Source: Tubiluchus corallicola
Lineage: Eukaryota > Priapulida > Priapulimorpha > Priapulimorphida > Tubiluchidae
Direction: 5' to 3'
DNA length: 32,500 nt
NCBI GenBank assembly: GCA_030141605.1
Contig: JAQGDQ010001232.1
Coordinates: 1-32,500, forward strand
Part shown: piece by piece, positions 30,214-32,500 of the stretch
How the letters are laid out: every line of letters begins with the position of its first letter
Numbering within the stretch: the stretch's first letter is position 1
The notes under the pieces: generated by a model
The model's input: the letters and a program-made list of their open reading frames with translations, nothing else
Database searches by the model: none
Told to the model about the DNA's origin: nothing
Position numbers and translations under genes: made by a program

Positions 30214-30893
30214 AAACAGAGGCGTAGCCAGGTCCAAAAAGATAGCAAATAAAAAAGGCGCCGTGACGCATATCAAACAATTTTTAACGCGTTGATTATA
30301 CAGTTTAATTTTTTATGTTAAATCAAAACACGAGAAAGATACAGTTTTAAAGGAAGTACATAATAATTATTATGTGTTATAAATTAAAACACAATAAAAA
30401 GTTTTACAATAAACTCTTAAATCTCAAAACATAATAAAAACGTGTGTATTATTTAATTATTTTAATTTTAACCCTTAGTCTACCAAGGTGGGATAAAAAA
30501 ATCACCCAGCTGTGTTTGCTCACATTTTTTATATTGACGTACACAACGAAAAATTTTCAAACTACTGGTTATTAAATATTTTTCAATTTGTTATGCAAAT
30601 GTACCTTACTTTTGTTGAAAACTATTATTCATGTTTTTTGCAAAGCACAGGTGCTGGATATTACCTGATGTGGGGTAACTTATTACCCTGCTTGATCATA
30701 CTAAAAAACCCTTGGTCGGCTAAGGGTTAATCGTAAAATGAAGGGAAAATGAATTATTGTGAAAAATGTATCATGATAGAAACACAATATTTGTTGAAAA
30801 TAAACAGAAAAATTGTTGAAAAAGTGCTGATTTTGAAAAATGCACTGGGGGAGCAGTTGCTGCCCTTGCACCCCTATTAGCTACGCCACTGAA
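30214..30893. mobile_element. Transposon with CAGTGGCGTAGC-type ends (about 680 bp)
   Basis: The left CAGAGGCGTAGCCA (30217) and the right, reverse-complemented CAGTGGCGTAGCTA (ending 30891), are matching terminal repeats of a type common in animal non-autonomous DNA transposons. The identical octamer AGGAGAGG lies just outside each end (30206-30213 and 30894-30901), separated from CAG by AAA and AA. That would fit a hAT-size 8-bp duplication, although the extra A residues leave the exact ends ambiguous. The interior is AT-rich and has been invaded by a second element. Confidence 0.8.
30472..30726. mobile_element. piggyBac-like MITE nested in the larger element (255 bp)
   Basis: TTAA flanks both sides (30468-30471 and 30727-30730). 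The ends CCCTTAGTCTACCAAGG and, reverse-complemented, CCCTTAGCCGACCAAGG form a terminal inverted repeat. A TTAA target with CCC-type ends is the hallmark of piggyBac elements. The open frame 30512-30730 inside has no transposase motifs. Its position inside the CAGTGGCGTAGC element shows it inserted later. Confidence 0.85.
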
Positions 30894-30901
30894 AGGAGAG
30901 G

Positions 30902-31497
30902 GGTCTGAGAGCAAAATCTTGCTGTTAATTTAGTAGTTGCGAAGCAATCAAAACAACCATCATAAAACGCTTAATTTTTATTGAAGTCGGTAACGTTTTA
31001 CCGGTAAGGTGAACAAGGTCATTATTACTACAGCCATTCTAAATGAATTGTTTTACCTGGTCAGACTAGCCACACATCAAAGGTGCCGCCTATACATTAG
31101 TGTAATTAGTCTTACTTTCCGTTCACAAAAATTCGGCTGTAATAACTACTAACTAATAACCAACCTCAAGTACTAATATCAAAATTAATATCATAATAAC
31201 ACATTTTTAAGCTTAATATATCGGGTGGCGCAGAAAAAATGTACTGAACTGTAGACTACAATAATATTGAAATCAAATGAGCTACAAAGTTGAAATTTCA
31301 CAGCGTGACATTAGAATACTTAACGTTTGTCAGATAAAGTTACATGTTTATAGTTTTAGCAGTTTTTAAGTTATAAGCCGAGCAACTTTCACATGTGAAA
31401 AAATTAAATCCGGAACAATATCAACTAAGTATTCATTGAAAGCATAGAGTGCTTATAATTCACTGAACGTGGCTGCTTTTTAACGAATAATTACGCT
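30902..31497. other. No gene recognised
   Basis: AT-rich sequence without exon or repeat signals that I can support. Confidence 0.55.
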
Positions 31498-32050
31498 TAT
31501 ATCTCGGTTTGCCGGACAAAAGCGGGGAGACGTCGGTCCGAATTTGCCGATTGTCCGTATTTTGCGATACTGGAATACATCCAACCCTCCTCATTATTAT
31601 GGTGTTATAAATCCCGTGTTACAATATATTTGATTGCAAATGAATTCCCAGCGAAAATACACAAATCTCGGCTCAAACAATAGAACATTTTTCGCGCATT
31701 TTTGACTTCGCGCGACTTTTTGCGATTTCCCGCGAGTCGGTCGTTGCCGTTGAATGATTACTCGAATTTAGCTGACTTATTACGGTTGTTAACCCCCTAA
31801 TTACAAATAAATGTTAGAAAGCCAAATCTGCAGCAGCCCATGGGATAGCGAGACTAAAATTACTGTGCTAAATCAGCCTGTGTTGCCAGGTAGTTCAACC
31901 TACGCGCATGCGCTCTTAGAAGAACAATTCTCAACTACACTCATATTTCGGTTTGCCGGACCTCGCTTTTACGGATATCGCAAAATTTGGACAACATCTG
32001 GTCCGCTAAAAGTCCCGCATAATACGGACACAGTCCGTTGTTTCGCGAGC
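31498..32050. promoter_or_regulatory. CpG-rich tract with repeated GTCCG/CGGAC words
   Basis: CpG density is clearly higher than in surrounding DNA. TCGGTTTGCCGGAC occurs at about 31503 and again at about 31949; GTCCGTATTTTGCGATA at about 31553 has an inverted relative in the second block. TTTTTCGCGCATTTTTG, CGCGCGAC and an NRF1-like ACGCGCATGCGC (about 31903) lie between. It could be a CpG-rich regulatory region or an old inverted-repeat element. The plus frame 31811-32053 (80 codons) has no recognised features and is not called a gene. Confidence 0.35.
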
Positions 32051-32261
32051 TGACCGCTAGTTGGCAGGCTGTCACTTTGTTTACATCACGTACACCAGTG
32101 TAACCACGTGCATACCTCGATGTATAAAAAATACATAATCAATTATGCCGAGTTATTTAAGTCAACTGCCGACTTACATGACGTTTTTGAGACAATTAAG
32201 CGATTGATTCTACATTACCTTGAGCCTAATACACGGGGGCCTAATGTATTAGTTTTGTCTT

Positions 32262-32500
32262 TAGCTGATCTTTCAACTCACTGAACTTTTGCTGACCTTT
32301 CAACTCACTGAACTCTTGTTCACCTTTCAACTCACTGAACTTTTGTTCACCTTTAAACTCACTGAACTTTTGTTCACCTTTCAATTCACTGAACTCTTGT
32401 TCACCTTTCAACTCACTGAACTTTTGTTCACCTTTAAACTCACTGAACTTTTGTTCACCTTTCAATTCACTGAACTCTTGTTCACCTTTCAACTCACTGA
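32262..32500 (-). repeat. 27-bp minisatellite, open as 9-residue repeats
   Basis: Units of 27 bases run to the end of the window. On the minus strand they read KGEQ[EK]FSE[LF] without a stop for 83 codons from the ATG at 32492, ending in KDQLKTKLIH and a stop at 32241. The E/K and L/F variants cycle with a period of three units, an 81-bp higher-order repeat. Because 27 is a multiple of three, one frame stays open automatically. A charged repeat protein is therefore possible but weakly supported, and the other minus-strand frames are closed. The array continues beyond the window. Confidence 0.85.

Noticed and set aside
30051-30248. Basic 65-codon minus-strand ORF
   Set aside because: Its charged segment is the translation of a CT-rich low-complexity tract, and it extends into a transposon terminus.

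Overview
This window looks like nuclear DNA of a multicellular animal, most likely an invertebrate. It is AT-rich and gene-poor. It carries non-LTR retrotransposon (LINE) fragments, tRNA-derived SINE heads, several families of short inverted-repeat DNA transposons (MITEs), long minisatellites and consensus GT/AG splice sites. Nothing resembles bacterial operons, ribosome binding sites or CRISPR. I cannot name the species or phylum from the sequence alone.

Layout. 1-2532 is a 31-bp minisatellite. 2781-3100 is a CpG-rich stretch followed by a candidate coding exon. 3220-11709 is a mosaic of copies of one MITE family (called family B here, termini TTAAAGnACAAGAAAA), a SINE head, a LINE reverse transcriptase remnant (6498-7130, minus), a LINE C-terminal remnant (8328-8525, minus) and a hAT-like MITE (8923-9440) nested in a family B copy. 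11798-11979 is the best host-gene candidate: an exon with good splice sites encoding most of a signal peptide and two dibasic-delimited peptides sharing the core [KR][LM]YGH, as expected of a neuropeptide precursor. 12443-14312 holds a LINE 3' tail with a (TCTATG)n end, a further MITE, and a 690-bp element with inverted arms of about 180 bp enclosing a small ORF (family E).

14925-20540 holds two copies of MITE family A (termini TAAGCCTTTTCACAGTT), a 44-bp minisatellite (15363-16597), a GAT-type microsatellite, a second family E copy, a LINE C-terminus with its 3' UTR (19219-19680) and a low-copy dispersed repeat (family D). 21060-25865 holds a family B copy apparently carrying a roughly 22-bp minisatellite, degenerate CA-rich repeats and a 28-bp minisatellite (23580-25653). 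25987-28470 holds two more family A copies and a possible degenerate hammerhead-ribozyme motif. 29126 to the end holds a long CTAC/CTCA tetranucleotide tract, a second SINE head, a nested pair of transposons (a TTAA-flanked piggyBac-like MITE inside an element bearing CAGTGGCGTAGC ends), a CpG-rich tract and a 27-bp minisatellite that runs off the window and is open as 9-residue repeats.

No complete gene is visible. The supported coding content is one neuropeptide-like exon, one weaker exon candidate and decayed transposon ORFs. Most of the long open frames are by-products of tandem repeats.
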